Source of the DNA: Glaciimonas sp. PCH181 | Lineage (GTDB): Bacteria > Pseudomonadota > Gammaproteobacteria > Burkholderiales > Burkholderiaceae_D | Assembly (NCBI RefSeq): GCF_003056055.1 | Contig: NZ_PYFP01000003.1 | Location: forward strand, 186,001-250,000 | Direction of reading: 5' to 3' | Length of the DNA: 64,000 bases | Part shown: one piece after another, positions 8,065 to 17,227 of the stretch | Layout: each line of letters starts with the position of its first letter | Position numbering within the stretch: position 1 is the first letter of the stretch | Notes under the pieces: generated by a model | The model's database searches: none | What the model saw: only the letters and a program-made list of their open reading frames with translations | What the model was told of the DNA's origin: nothing | Translations under genes and position numbers: made by a program

Positions 8065-8583
8065 ATGGCATCTCACATTACGACTTCACAGACTATTGGC
8101 CCGTTTCCCCATGAAGCATGGAAATGGGGCGTCGCCGCCACCGCCACGCTGGTCAGCAGCGCGCCAACGATTACCATCAGCGGCGTAATCCGCGATGGTA
8201 ACGGCGCACCGATCAGCGATGGCTGGATTGAGGCGTGGCTGCCGGATGCGGTCGCTGCCGAATCTGCACAAACAATCCCCGGCTTCCGTCGTATTCCCAG
8301 CGATGACAACGGCGCTTTTAGTATTCAAGTTTCGCTGCCTGCCGCCGCCACTGCTGGCAAACCGGTGCTATTTGCCACGATTTTTGCGCGTGGCTTGGTG
8401 AAGCATCAATTTACTGCGGTGTTTCTGGAAGATGACACCGGATTGGCGCAATCCGAGATACTCAATCAAGTCCCGGCCGAGCGACGGAATACCCTGATTG
8501 CGCGCAAGCAAGCCGATGCGCAATATCAATGGGATATCTGGATGCAGACCGACAAAGAAACGGTATTTTTCGATTACGTTTGA
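8065..8583 (+). CDS. pcaG: protocatechuate 3,4-dioxygenase alpha subunit
   Basis: The structural partner of PcaH in the (alpha-beta)n dioxygenase. The 172-aa protein begins ITTSQTIGPFPHEAWKWG, typical of the alpha subunit N-terminus. It carries the intradiol beta-sandwich (ISGVIRDGNGAPISDGWIEAWLPD) and FATIFARGLVKHQFTAVF, where the alpha subunit lacks the full tyrosine/histidine iron set of PcaH. It is slightly shorter than most alpha subunits. The ATG follows AAAAGGAAATAATC, only 12 nt after pcaH, so the two are probably co-translated. Confidence 0.95.
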   Translation: MASHITTSQTIGPFPHEAWKWGVAATATLVSSAPTITISGVIRDGNGAPISDGWIEAWLPDAVAAESAQTIPGFRRIPSDDNGAFSIQVSLPAAATAGKPVLFATIFARGLVKHQFTAVFLEDDTGLAQSEILNQVPAERRNTLIARKQADAQYQWDIWMQTDKETVFFDYV

Positions 8584-8622
8584 TTGCATCCGACTGATGG
8601 ACATTAGCCAAACGGAGCCGCT

Positions 8623-9981
8623 ATGAGTGTTTCAATTTTTGATAGTTTTCTGACGACGCCAGAGATGATTGCCGTGTTCGACGATGTGGCGGTGGCACAA
8701 GCCATGTTCAGTTTCGAAGCCGCACTGGCACGGGCTCAGGCGGCTGAAGGCATCATCCCGGAAACGGCTGCGGTGACCATCGCCAGCGTCTGCAATGCGC
8801 AGCTGTATGATATCCCCGCGATCATCCACGCCAGCCGCCGTGCCGGTAGTCTGGCGATTCCGCTGGTGAAAGAATTAACCAAGACCGTCGCCTTGTTTAA
8901 TCCAGAATCCGCGACTTTTGTGCATTGGGGCAGTACCAGTCAGGACGTCATCGACACCGGCATGGTGCTAATCACGCGTGAGGCGTTGGCGCTGCTGGAT
9001 GACGGCTTACAGAGCTTGACAGAGAGCTTGCTGAAACTGGCAGAACAGCATCTGTCAACACCGATACTGGCGCGCACGCTGATGCAACCGGCGCAAGTTA
9101 CCAGCTTCGGCTTCAAGCTGGTCGGATGGGCTGCGCCGCTGATACGCGCACGCGAGCAATTGCGCCGCACGGCGCTGCGAGCGCTGCAATTACAACTCGG
9201 CGGCGCGGTGGGAACATTGGCAGTGATGGGCACCAAAGGACCAGCAGTGGTGCGCCGTGTAGCCGACGATCTTAAGCTGGCGGTAGCAGATGCGGCATGG
9301 CATACGCAACGCGATGAATGGATCCGACTTGGCCTGGAAGTCGCGGTGCTGGTCGGCAGCCTGGGCAAAATCGCGATCGATCTTAGTCTGCTGGCGCAAG
9401 GCGAAATCGCCGAACTGGCAGAGCCATCCGGCAACGGTCGGGGCGGTTCGTCAGCGATGCCGCATAAACGTAATCCGGTGTCATCGATGATCGCGTTAGC
9501 AGCGGCAACACGCACCCCTCAACACGCAGCGGCATTGCTAGCAAGTATGGGCCAGCAGCATGAGCGCGGCTTGGGTAATTGGCAGGCCGAGTTAGCGGAA
9601 TGGCCCGGTCTGTTTTTGAGTGCACACGGCGCATTGAATGCCCTATCTGAGGCGATGGCGGGCTTGCAAGTCGATACGGTACGGATGCGCCGCAATATCG
9701 ACAGTCTGCAAGGGTTGGTATTTGCGGAGGCGGTATCGATTTATCTGGCGAGCGTTATTGGCCGCCCGCAGGCGCATACTTTGATGGAACAACTGACGCA
9801 ATTAGCGGTGGCAAATGGCAGCGATCTGGCCGCAGTGGTGATCGATGCAGTCAAAAAAGATCCTCGCCTGAGCGACAAAATTGATCTTGATGGTTTACAA
9901 ACGCTATTTAATCCAGTGGCGGCAACGGCACCCGCAGCAGCCCTTGCAGGTGAACAATTACAAACCTTACGGCTGCGCTAA
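8623..9981 (+). CDS. pcaB: 3-carboxy-cis,cis-muconate cycloisomerase
   Basis: It lactonises 3-carboxy-cis,cis-muconate to 4-carboxymuconolactone, the second step of the protocatechuate branch. The 452-aa protein belongs to the fumarase/aspartase superfamily. VHWGSTSQDVIDTGM is conserved region 1, and the flexible catalytic loop signature is GGSSAMPHKRNP near residue 285. Length and motifs agree with proteobacterial PcaB rather than adenylosuccinate lyase. It sits 40 nt after pcaG and 63 nt before the pcaCD fusion. Confidence 0.95.
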   Translation: MSVSIFDSFLTTPEMIAVFDDVAVAQAMFSFEAALARAQAAEGIIPETAAVTIASVCNAQLYDIPAIIHASRRAGSLAIPLVKELTKTVALFNPESATFVHWGSTSQDVIDTGMVLITREALALLDDGLQSLTESLLKLAEQHLSTPILARTLMQPAQVTSFGFKLVGWAAPLIRAREQLRRTALRALQLQLGGAVGTLAVMGTKGPAVVRRVADDLKLAVADAAWHTQRDEWIRLGLEVAVLVGSLGKIAIDLSLLAQGEIAELAEPSGNGRGGSSAMPHKRNPVSSMIALAAATRTPQHAAALLASMGQQHERGLGNWQAELAEWPGLFLSAHGALNALSEAMAGLQVDTVRMRRNIDSLQGLVFAEAVSIYLASVIGRPQAHTLMEQLTQLAVANGSDLAAVVIDAVKKDPRLSDKIDLDGLQTLFNPVAATAPAAALAGEQLQTLRLR

Positions 9982-10044
9982 AGTCGATCAGCGCTGTTTC
10001 TACACCGCCCCATTGATGCACCAACTCTTACAAGTGAATAAACC

Positions 10045-11307
10045 ATGAGCTACGATCCAATCGACCATGATTTCGAACGCGGAATGCAAAACCGTCGCCA
10101 CATACTCGGCGACGCATGGGTCAACCGTTCGGTGACCAATGCGACGGCATTTAACGCCGAATTCCAAAATTTGATTACCCGTTTTGCATGGAACGAAATT
10201 TGGGGGCGTCCCGGACTGGAGAAAAAAACCCGTCGCGTGATTGTGCTTGCCATCACGATGGCGCTCGGTCGCTGGGAAGAGTTCGAACTACATGTACGGG
10301 CCGCGTTATTAGGCGATGCCGACACGCGCTTGACGCCGGACGAACTGAAAGAAGTATTGATGCAGGCGGCGATCTATGCGGGCGTACCGGCGGCCAATAC
10401 TGGGTTCACCCATGCGCAACAAATCCTGCGCGAGGTCGGTGTTCAAATTGGTTATACATTAGCGCCGCTTTTACCCGCTAACACTTGCCATCCGGGCATT
10501 GGTCAGGAAGCCGTTACCGCAAGCAAACCAGCCTTGCATTACAGCGTGCGCGCGCCACGCAGTGGCAAAGCGCCGCGTCATACCGTTGTGTTGAGCCATG
10601 CGCTGGGGACCGACATGACTATGTGGGATCAACTGGCTAATCTGCTGGCTGCCGACTGCCGCGTGATTACCTATGATCACCGAGGTCATGGCAGTTCTGC
10701 TGCGCCAGCCGGTCTGTATACGATTGCTGATCTTGCTGATGATGCCGCACGGTTGCTGCGTGAACTGGATTCCGGGCCAGTGCTATGGATAGGCCTGTCG
10801 ATGGGCGGGATGGTCGGGCAAGAACTGGCGCTGCGTCATCCGTCGCTGGTAAATGCGTTGATCATTGCAAATACTACGTCTTGCTATCCCGAGGCGGCGC
10901 GTGAGGCATGGCAGCAAAGAATTAACACAGTCCGCACGCAAGGTATTGAGGCGATTGCGGATGCCGTGATGGGACGGTATTTTCACGATCAGTTTCGTGC
11001 AGAACATAGCGCGACGGTGACGCGCTTTCGCGAACGCCTGACCAGTACCGATGTTGACGGCTATATCAGTTGTTGCCATGCCGTTGGGAGCGTGGATACA
11101 ACTGCACGCTTGCCCCAGATCGGCGTAGCGACGCTGGTGATTGCAGGAGAGCTGGATCAGGGTACGCCGGTGAGCATGTCGCAAACGCTCGCTGAAAAAA
11201 TCCCGCAAACGCGCCTCGTGATGCTGGCGGATGCTTCGCATATCAGCGCCATCGAGCAGCCGGACGCGTTCGCGCAAGCGGTGATGCAATTCATATTAAC
11301 GCTGTAA
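10045..11307 (+). CDS. pcaCD: fused 4-carboxymuconolactone decarboxylase / 3-oxoadipate enol-lactonase, C-D order
   Basis: One 420-aa protein performs the next two steps. Residues 1-135 are the AhpD-fold decarboxylase PcaC (MQNRRHILGDAWVNRS, RVIVLAITMALGRWEEF). After a short linker, residues about 165-420 are the alpha/beta-hydrolase PcaD, with nucleophile S252 (GLSMGG), acid D371 (GELDQG) and H399 (DASHIS), so the catalytic triad is complete. In the well-known PcaL of actinobacteria the order is D then C; here it is C then D. I see no internal ribosome site or stop between the parts. Last gene of the pca operon in this window; pcaIJ and pcaF are absent here. Confidence 0.93.
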   Translation: MSYDPIDHDFERGMQNRRHILGDAWVNRSVTNATAFNAEFQNLITRFAWNEIWGRPGLEKKTRRVIVLAITMALGRWEEFELHVRAALLGDADTRLTPDELKEVLMQAAIYAGVPAANTGFTHAQQILREVGVQIGYTLAPLLPANTCHPGIGQEAVTASKPALHYSVRAPRSGKAPRHTVVLSHALGTDMTMWDQLANLLAADCRVITYDHRGHGSSAAPAGLYTIADLADDAARLLRELDSGPVLWIGLSMGGMVGQELALRHPSLVNALIIANTTSCYPEAAREAWQQRINTVRTQGIEAIADAVMGRYFHDQFRAEHSATVTRFRERLTSTDVDGYISCCHAVGSVDTTARLPQIGVATLVIAGELDQGTPVSMSQTLAEKIPQTRLVMLADASHISAIEQPDAFAQAVMQFILTL

Positions 11308-11839
11308 AACTGCTTTTAAGTCCGGAGATCTATCGGCACAGCGCTTTTTGCTGCTGCTAAATAGATCATCCGGCGAATGCAATAAACTCCCCTTCCCCCT
11401 AGTTTTACGAAATAAGTGTTTAACAGCTTACTTATCACTTCGTATTCCAGCCTGGTTCGCGCAACTGTTCGGCTTTATTGTCCGAACACCTATCCGCAAT
11501 GTTCATTATCGATTTCCGTTCTCCCCACCAAAGTATTTAATACTCCGGCTGATATCGCCCCGCCACCCGTTTGATTGCTTAATTAAAGCACAGACTCTGC
11601 CACGCATCTCCCATCGTGGCAATCAGGAGGGCCGCTCCCTGCATTACGTCGAAAAGTGCAGTAATTATTAAATGATATTTAAGCGATAATATAAAAAAGG
11701 AACTTAGTTACTACCTATATTACATACAATGGAGATCGTAAAAAATGTCCCAGCGGGATTCTAATAAAGGGCTAAACGATAGGTCGGTAATGGTATTGAT
11801 GATTTTTCAGCATTCTGTCGCCGCGAAGGAAAACAAACT
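11308..11839. other. 532-bp intergenic region after the pca operon
   Basis: No convincing gene. A 107-codon frame on the plus strand has no ribosome site, no recognisable domain and odd composition. An imperfect inverted repeat (ACGAAATAAGT ... ACTTATCACTTCGT, 11407-11443) is the only symmetry noticed. The last 150 bp are AT-rich and probably contain the promoter of the diguanylate cyclase gene. No clear terminator for pcaCD was seen. Confidence 0.4.
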
Positions 11840-13369
11840 ATGATCCGGCGTCCCAACTCCGTGATCGGTGTCAGTGTGATCGTTGCTTGCGCGATACTCG
11901 GTATCGCTGTATGGGTGCTATTACAGATGCGGCACGATGCACTCGAGCGGGCGCAAGAATCCGCGCTCAATGTGGCACTCCTGGTGGAGCGCGACATCGG
12001 CCGCAATCTTGAAGTCTATGACCTATCGCTACAGGCAGTTATTGAAGGACTTAAGCATCCCGAGGTAATCAACTTACCGCCTGATCTTCGCCAGATGGTG
12101 TTGTTCGACCACTCGGCGACGGCGCAAGACATGGGTTATTTGCTAGTTCTCGACGAGGCCGGTAACGTCGTAATCGACTCAAAGTCGGAGTCGCCGCGCA
12201 ACGCCAATCTGGCTGATCGCGATTATTTCAAGGTGCATCGCGATTCGCCAGACATCGGACTTTATATCAGTCGCCCGTTTGAGCCACGCATGGATGATGT
12301 TACCGGCGCCAGCATCGCCCTCAGTCGGCGGCTGTCACACCCGGACGGCAGCTTTGCCGGTGCCGTAGTAGGCACCATGCGTCTGAACTATTTCCGCAAG
12401 CTGTTCGCTGGGATGAATCTGGGTGCCAACGGTTCGATGGCGCTGATGCTTGCAGACGGGACGATGCTGATGCGCATGCCCTACGATTCGAAGGCTGTTG
12501 GCCCAAACCTGATGGGTACCGCCAACTACGCGCGCTTCGCCCAAACTAGCAGTGGGGATTTTTTCGGCACTTCCGCAATTGACGGGGTAAAGCGATGGTA
12601 CGCTTTCCGGCATATCGGCAACTACCCGTTAATACTTGATGTCGCCCTTGCTACCCGGGACGTTTACGCGGAATGGAATCACCGCGCATGGATCATCGGA
12701 TCGCTAGTCGCAGCAGTCGACTTTGTCATCATCATGCTAGCAGCGCTGTTCGCGCAGCAGCTCAGGCATCGTTTGACGATCGAAGCTGAGCTCCGCTCAC
12801 TCGCAAGAACGGATGGGCTGACAGGACTGAGTAACCGCCGGGCCTTTGATGAAATAGCGCAGACAGAATGGCAGCGTGCGCAGCGCAGCAAGCTACCGCT
12901 GTCGCTGCTGATGATCGACGTCGATCATTTCAAAGGTTTCAACGATCTGTATGGACATCTGGCTGGAGACGATGCGCTGACGGCCATCGCTCAATGTATC
13001 GGCCAGGCTATCCGGCGGCCGGGCGATAGCGCAGCACGCTACGGCGGGGAAGAATTCGTCGTGCTGCTGCCCAATACCGACTGGGCAGGCGCAGCACAGG
13101 TTGCGGAACACATTCGTACGGCGGTGCAAGCCCTCAACCGCAGTCACGTGGCCAGTACCCATCAAGTCGTGACAGTCAGTGTCGGCGTTACCTGCACAAC
13201 AGAACGGCGTTTCGCGACGCTGCGGGCGTTAATCAATGCAGCCGACGTGGCGCTCTATGAGGCTAAAGCTGGCCGTAATCAGGTTTCCGGAAGAACCGCC
13301 GCCGCCAAGATAACTGAGATCACCACTGCATCGGATACCCCGACGCCCAATACTAGCGAAAACTGTTAG
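11840..13369 (+). CDS. membrane diguanylate cyclase with periplasmic dCache-like sensor
   Basis: A 509-aa protein making c-di-GMP from two GTP. A transmembrane helix at about 8-28 is followed by a periplasmic double-PAS (PDC/dCache) sensor to about 275, with YLLVLDEAGNVVIDS and LADRDYFKVH typical of that fold. A second helix lies at about 283-305. The GGDEF domain follows (LARTDGLTGLSNRRAF, then ARYGGEEFVVLLP near 402). The GGEEF active site is intact, and RPGD five residues ahead is the RxxD inhibitory site, so product feedback is expected. Single gene; its ligand is unknown. The C-terminal 25 residues are Thr/Ala-rich and look disordered. Confidence 0.93.
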   Translation: MIRRPNSVIGVSVIVACAILGIAVWVLLQMRHDALERAQESALNVALLVERDIGRNLEVYDLSLQAVIEGLKHPEVINLPPDLRQMVLFDHSATAQDMGYLLVLDEAGNVVIDSKSESPRNANLADRDYFKVHRDSPDIGLYISRPFEPRMDDVTGASIALSRRLSHPDGSFAGAVVGTMRLNYFRKLFAGMNLGANGSMALMLADGTMLMRMPYDSKAVGPNLMGTANYARFAQTSSGDFFGTSAIDGVKRWYAFRHIGNYPLILDVALATRDVYAEWNHRAWIIGSLVAAVDFVIIMLAALFAQQLRHRLTIEAELRSLARTDGLTGLSNRRAFDEIAQTEWQRAQRSKLPLSLLMIDVDHFKGFNDLYGHLAGDDALTAIAQCIGQAIRRPGDSAARYGGEEFVVLLPNTDWAGAAQVAEHIRTAVQALNRSHVASTHQVVTVSVGVTCTTERRFATLRALINAADVALYEAKAGRNQVSGRTAAAKITEITTASDTPTPNTSENC

Positions 13370-13519
13370 TCAGGCTGTCAGGAAGTAAAGCTGATAACGG
13401 ATAGCGTTTCCAGCATGGACAAACATCCAAAGTTGGACACTCATGTTTCGCGCCGCTTATCCTTGTACGCGCAACGCAATATCAGGAATTTGATGTAAGC
13501 ATTCGAAAGAGATGAAAAT

Positions 13520-14254
13520 ATGACAACCACCGAGCTACCTTTTCGGGCAACAACCGCGCAAGCTTGCCATTGGCTGTCGCAGCAAACCGCTACGCCATGG
13601 ACGTTGGCGCGCATGATAGAGAAGGGTTTAACACCCTATGTGTGGCTAGACTACGACGCCGACTATCCTGCGCTATTCGGCGACGCCAATGGTGGGTACG
13701 CAGCGCCGATTTTTTTCGAAGGCGATACGCAACGACTTGCGGCCGGAAGCGAGGATGTGTTGATCACGATGACCAAAGACGTTTATAGGATCGTGACGAA
13801 ACTTAAACCACCGGGCTTTCGACGGGCTTTGCATGAACTCCGTTTTCTGAAAAAGGACGTGGAGCGACTGGCAAGCAAACTCAAGCGCGAAGCTGAAGCT
13901 GAGGCAAAAGCTGCCGCTGAACCTGAATTAAACAAAGTTGATGCTATAAAAGAATCGCAGGCTGGCATCAATAAAGAGCATGTATTAATCGCATTTTCCA
14001 GTCTGGTAAAAATTGATTTGGAACAGGCTCTGCAGAGCGGCGGCGGCATATTTGGCGATGAGGGTGCCAAGGTAAAAAGTAGCGGCAAGAAGGCAAAAAA
14101 CAAAGCCGTATGGAATCCTATTACGTTGGCGCTGGGATTAAATGACGTGTATCGCGTGCCAATGTCCCATCTAAAACGGGCTTTTAATACGCATGATTTT
14201 TTGCTCGAATGGGCTGCCGAGTGGGAACATACTCTGGCACTGCTAGGTAAATAA
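13520..14254 (+). CDS. hypothetical coiled-coil protein
   Basis: Not recognised. The 244-aa soluble protein opens with FRATTAQACHWLSQQTATPW and TLARMIEKGLTPYVWLDYD, which could be a small helical or merR-like N-terminal part. The middle (about 112-135) is a charged Ala/Glu/Lys coiled coil (LKKDVERLASKLKREAEAEA). The lysine-rich KVKSSGKKAKNKAVWNPIT precedes a C-terminal helical part that resembles a DNA-contacting segment only loosely. No signal peptide or membrane segment. GAAAGAG lies before the ATG. It stands alone between a diguanylate cyclase and a convergent LysR gene. Function unknown. Confidence 0.7.
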   Translation: MTTTELPFRATTAQACHWLSQQTATPWTLARMIEKGLTPYVWLDYDADYPALFGDANGGYAAPIFFEGDTQRLAAGSEDVLITMTKDVYRIVTKLKPPGFRRALHELRFLKKDVERLASKLKREAEAEAKAAAEPELNKVDAIKESQAGINKEHVLIAFSSLVKIDLEQALQSGGGIFGDEGAKVKSSGKKAKNKAVWNPITLALGLNDVYRVPMSHLKRAFNTHDFLLEWAAEWEHTLALLGK

Positions 14255-14456
14255 GGGGCAATTGTTGTAGTTCTTCAATCGCCTTGAAGCCGCATCGAAT
14301 TCCGCATCATCGCACACTGGCTTATATATATAACAGCCGCAAACACCAGCCAGTCCTTCATCACGGATACAGAGCATCAGCGAACTCAGACAAAAGCCCA
14401 ACCGCAAACCGGCCATCCCGATGCACAAGTTTACTGGCTGGCTCCTCCTCCCGATA

Positions 14457-15332
14457 TCAAAGCGAAGACAACGCCCGCCCATGATCCGGGATGCCTTTAC
14501 TGAGCGTATCAAATACCATTTTTGCAATGGTCCCAACCTGCTCGTCACGTAAATACAGGAAAAAATTCACATCCGGTAAGCGCGGAAAACCGTCCGACTC
14601 CCCCAACACCCGCAATTCCGGACTGATCATCTCAATACTCCGCGCCGTAATCCCCAAACCCGCCCGCAAAGCTGCCTTAATCCCCACCAACGTCGGCGCA
14701 ACATAACTGATGCGATAGGGAATTTTTGCCTGATCCAGCGCTTGCAAAGCGATTTCCCGAAACATGCTGGGCTCGTCCGCCACCACTAATTTGACCGGAT
14801 TGGCCGGATTATGGATGTAATCCGATGAGCAAAGCCAGACTGTCGGTGAAGTTCGCAAAATAATACAGGGATGCGCATCGCTTTTTCGAGTCGAGACGGT
14901 CAGGTCGATTTCTCCGCGCCGCAACGCTTGCATCAAAAAGGGGCTTCGGCCGACGTGAATTTCCATTCGCAGCTGCGGGTAAATTTTTGCGAAGCGCGAC
15001 AGCAATGACGGCAGGATTGTTTCTGCAATGTCATTCGGCGCACCGATGCGCAACGACCCTATGACATCGTCCATATCCAGCATGCTGATCGCCTCGTCAT
15101 TCAGCGCCAAAATACGTTCCGCATATTCGAGCAGTTTGGCGCCCTGCGTAGTGACTAGCTTGTTGCGCCCGGTTTTTTGAAAGACCGCAAAGCCTAGTTG
15201 CGACTCCAGCCGTTGCATCTGTTGCGTCACTGCCGACTGGGTCCGATGTACGCGGTCCGCGGCTGCCGCAAAAGACGAAAATTCAGTAATTGCGACAAAG
15301 GTTCGCAATAGCTCCATATCAAGATTTTTCAT
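14457..15332 (-). CDS. LysR-family transcriptional regulator, divergent from sulfur/amino-acid operon
   Basis: A 291-aa LysR regulator. N-terminal winged HTH: MELLRTFVAITEFSSFAAAA, then VHRTQSAVTQQMQRLESQLG. This is followed by the periplasmic-binding-like effector domain (GSLRIGAPNDIAETILPSLL). The start at 15332 fits the family N-terminus; a longer frame adds 16 residues without support. It is divergently transcribed from the ABC transporter/cysteine-dioxygenase operon, the classic arrangement for a LysR activator of the neighbouring genes. The coinducer is not predictable, though a sulfur amino acid or its product is the obvious candidate. Confidence 0.9.
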   Translation of the reverse strand: MKNLDMELLRTFVAITEFSSFAAAADRVHRTQSAVTQQMQRLESQLGFAVFQKTGRNKLVTTQGAKLLEYAERILALNDEAISMLDMDDVIGSLRIGAPNDIAETILPSLLSRFAKIYPQLRMEIHVGRSPFLMQALRRGEIDLTVSTRKSDAHPCIILRTSPTVWLCSSDYIHNPANPVKLVVADEPSMFREIALQALDQAKIPYRISYVAPTLVGIKAALRAGLGITARSIEMISPELRVLGESDGFPRLPDVNFFLYLRDEQVGTIAKMVFDTLSKGIPDHGRALSSL

Positions 15333-15436
15333 GACTTTCAGATTCTCGTTAATGTGAAATGGATTAGCTGCAGTGCACAAATTGGTACAAATAACTCCCT
15401 AAATAGGCTGCCCGCACCACAAAGGTGATCATAATC

Positions 15437-15453
15437 CATTAGCATCGCTAATG
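15437..15453. promoter_or_regulatory. candidate LysR box
   Basis: CATTAGC-ATC-GCTAATG is a perfect 7-bp inverted repeat with a 3-bp centre and contains the T-N11-A pattern of LysR recognition sites. It lies about 105 bp upstream of the LysR start and 157 bp upstream of the binding-protein gene, in the divergent promoter region. Confidence 0.55.
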
Positions 15454-15609
15454 TGTTGAGGTTGAGTATTAAATTGTTCCGTCCGACATTTTTGGATAAC
15501 CTGACTCTGTCGATTGAAGGCGCTATGCTGCTCGGGTTGTTAACGATTCGCTGGAGTAAATCAATCAGCGGAGACCATTTTTTGCGTAAATTCTAGATAA
15601 GGAATAGAA

Positions 15610-16449
15610 ATGAAGAAGCAAGTAGCAGCATCAGTAACATTCGCAGCATGCGCGCTCATATTGAGCGGTGTCACGGCCTCGGCGCACGCCGACCAGTTGA
15701 GTGATATCAAGGCGCGCGGCAGCCTCAATTGCGGCACCCAAAATGCCAGCGAGCCATACGCTTTTCCCGATCCGACTACGCGTCAGATTGTCGGCTTCGA
15801 TGTAGACATTTGCAATGCATTGGCAAAAGGACTGGGAGTAAAGCTGCAACATAAACCTTTGTCAACTGATGCCCGCATTCCTGAATTAAAAACCCGTCGC
15901 GTCGATGTATTAGCCGCATCGGTGGCCTACATGCCAGCACGCGCCAAGCAAATCGATTTCAGCGATCAGTATTTCGTCGCCCCGATCAAGATTCTGGTAC
16001 GCGACAGCTCGCCGATCAAGACCATTGCCGACCTCGACGGCAAAAAAATATCCGCCAGCGAAGGGTCTAGCTCTGCCGCATTGGGCGCGAGCAAGATGCC
16101 GACTTCCCGCCTGCTGACGTTTCATGACATTTCTTCAGGTTTCCTTGCGCTGCAACAAGGCAAGGTAGATGGACTGATCGCCGGACAACTGATCTTGTCA
16201 CGCTTTGTCCGTGAAGCCGCACAAAAAGGTGGCGATCAATACCGCTTGCTGCCGGGATCGCTATTTGAAGAACGTATGGGTGCGGCGATCAACAAAAACG
16301 AGCCTACCCTAATGACCGCGATCAATCAAATCCTGGTCGATTATGAAAAATCGGGCGCACTGCAAACCAGTTTTGATAAATGGTTGGGTGCCGGTTCCGT
16401 CTACAAAATGACGCGCGATTACAAAGTCGAGCCGATCAATCCGAATTGA
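15610..16449 (+). CDS. amino-acid ABC transporter, periplasmic binding protein
   Basis: Family 3 solute-binding protein, 279 aa, for polar amino acids. Signal peptide of about 27 residues ending SAHA before DQLSD. The mature part begins LSDIKARGSLNCGT, followed by IVGFDVDICNALAKGLG and RVDVLAASVAYMPARAKQIDFS, the usual lobe-1 motifs. It is the first gene of an operon with two permeases and an ATPase, then a cysteine-dioxygenase-like cupin, a rhodanese and a beta-lyase, so cystine or another sulfur amino acid is the likely ligand. This is inferred from neighbours, not from binding-site residues. Confidence 0.92.
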   Translation: MKKQVAASVTFAACALILSGVTASAHADQLSDIKARGSLNCGTQNASEPYAFPDPTTRQIVGFDVDICNALAKGLGVKLQHKPLSTDARIPELKTRRVDVLAASVAYMPARAKQIDFSDQYFVAPIKILVRDSSPIKTIADLDGKKISASEGSSSAALGASKMPTSRLLTFHDISSGFLALQQGKVDGLIAGQLILSRFVREAAQKGGDQYRLLPGSLFEERMGAAINKNEPTLMTAINQILVDYEKSGALQTSFDKWLGAGSVYKMTRDYKVEPINPN

Positions 16450-16538
16450 TGGCGCGACAGTCTGCCGAGGACGTGGGGTTAACCTTGCATCCTCCGCAGA
16501 CTGCCAGATAACGCAGATTTTTGCAGGGAATATTAACG

Positions 16539-17225
16539 ATGTTCGACTTATCCTTTTTACTTGAGGACGGCTATATCCGTTTGTTTTGGAATGGCGTCCT
16601 GACCACGTTACAGTTGTTTGCGGTGTCCGGATTGTTGGCACTAGTGATCGGCGTAACGCTGGTGATCATGCGCTCATCCGGCTTAAAAATATTCAAAGCC
16701 ATCGTCGTCGGGTTCGTTGAATACCATCGAAACGTACCAATTCTGGTGCAGATTCTGATCTGGTATTTTGGTATGCCGCAAGTGCTGCCAGAGGCCCTCA
16801 AAATCTGGATCAACAGCGGCAATACCGAGTTCATCTTTGCTGCAATTGCCCTGGCAATGAATTCCGCCGCGTTCATCTCGGAAGATATCCGTTCTGGCTT
16901 GCGCGCTATTCCGCGTACTCAGGAAGAAGCGGCCTGCTCCATCGGGCTGAACTTTCTGCAACGCTATCGCTATGTAATTTTGCCGCAAGCCATCAAGGTC
17001 GCAACGCCGTCGCTGCTAAATCAAACCCTGATCCTGTTTAAGAACAGCAGTCTTGCGATGGCCATCGGCGTGCATGAATTGCTATTCCAGACCAAGCAGA
17101 TTGACAACGCTACCTTCCGCACTTTCGATGTATTTCTGGTCGCCACCATCCTCTATCTGATCGGTACGATTTCCCTGATGCTCGTGGCGGATCGCGTCAG
17201 CAAGCAGAAAATTCAAAAGGCTTGA
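16539..17225 (+). CDS. amino-acid ABC transporter permease (HisM/YecS type)
   Basis: A 228-aa inner-membrane permease with about five helices. It has a family 3 N-terminal signature (GVLTTLQLFAVSGLLALVIG) and an EAA loop (EEAACSIGLNFLQRYRYVILPQA) that contacts the ATPase. ATG 16539 is preferred over an upstream TTG because AGGGA lies nine bases before it. Its stop is directly followed by the start of the second permease, and the two would form a heterodimer. The visible family motifs do not define the substrate. Confidence 0.92.
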   Translation: MFDLSFLLEDGYIRLFWNGVLTTLQLFAVSGLLALVIGVTLVIMRSSGLKIFKAIVVGFVEYHRNVPILVQILIWYFGMPQVLPEALKIWINSGNTEFIFAAIALAMNSAAFISEDIRSGLRAIPRTQEEAACSIGLNFLQRYRYVILPQAIKVATPSLLNQTLILFKNSSLAMAIGVHELLFQTKQIDNATFRTFDVFLVATILYLIGTISLMLVADRVSKQKIQKA

Positions 17226-17227
17226 CC

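Noticed and set aside
8940..9515. 191-codon frame opposite pcaB
   Set aside because: Arg/Ser/Ala-rich shadow of a strong coding region with no start signal.
10783..11289. 168-codon frame opposite pcaCD
   Set aside because: Antisense of the lactonase domain with His/Arg-rich nonsense composition.
11348..11671. 107-codon plus-strand frame in the gap after pcaCD
   Set aside because: No ribosome site, no recognisable fold, composition unlike neighbours; considered chance.
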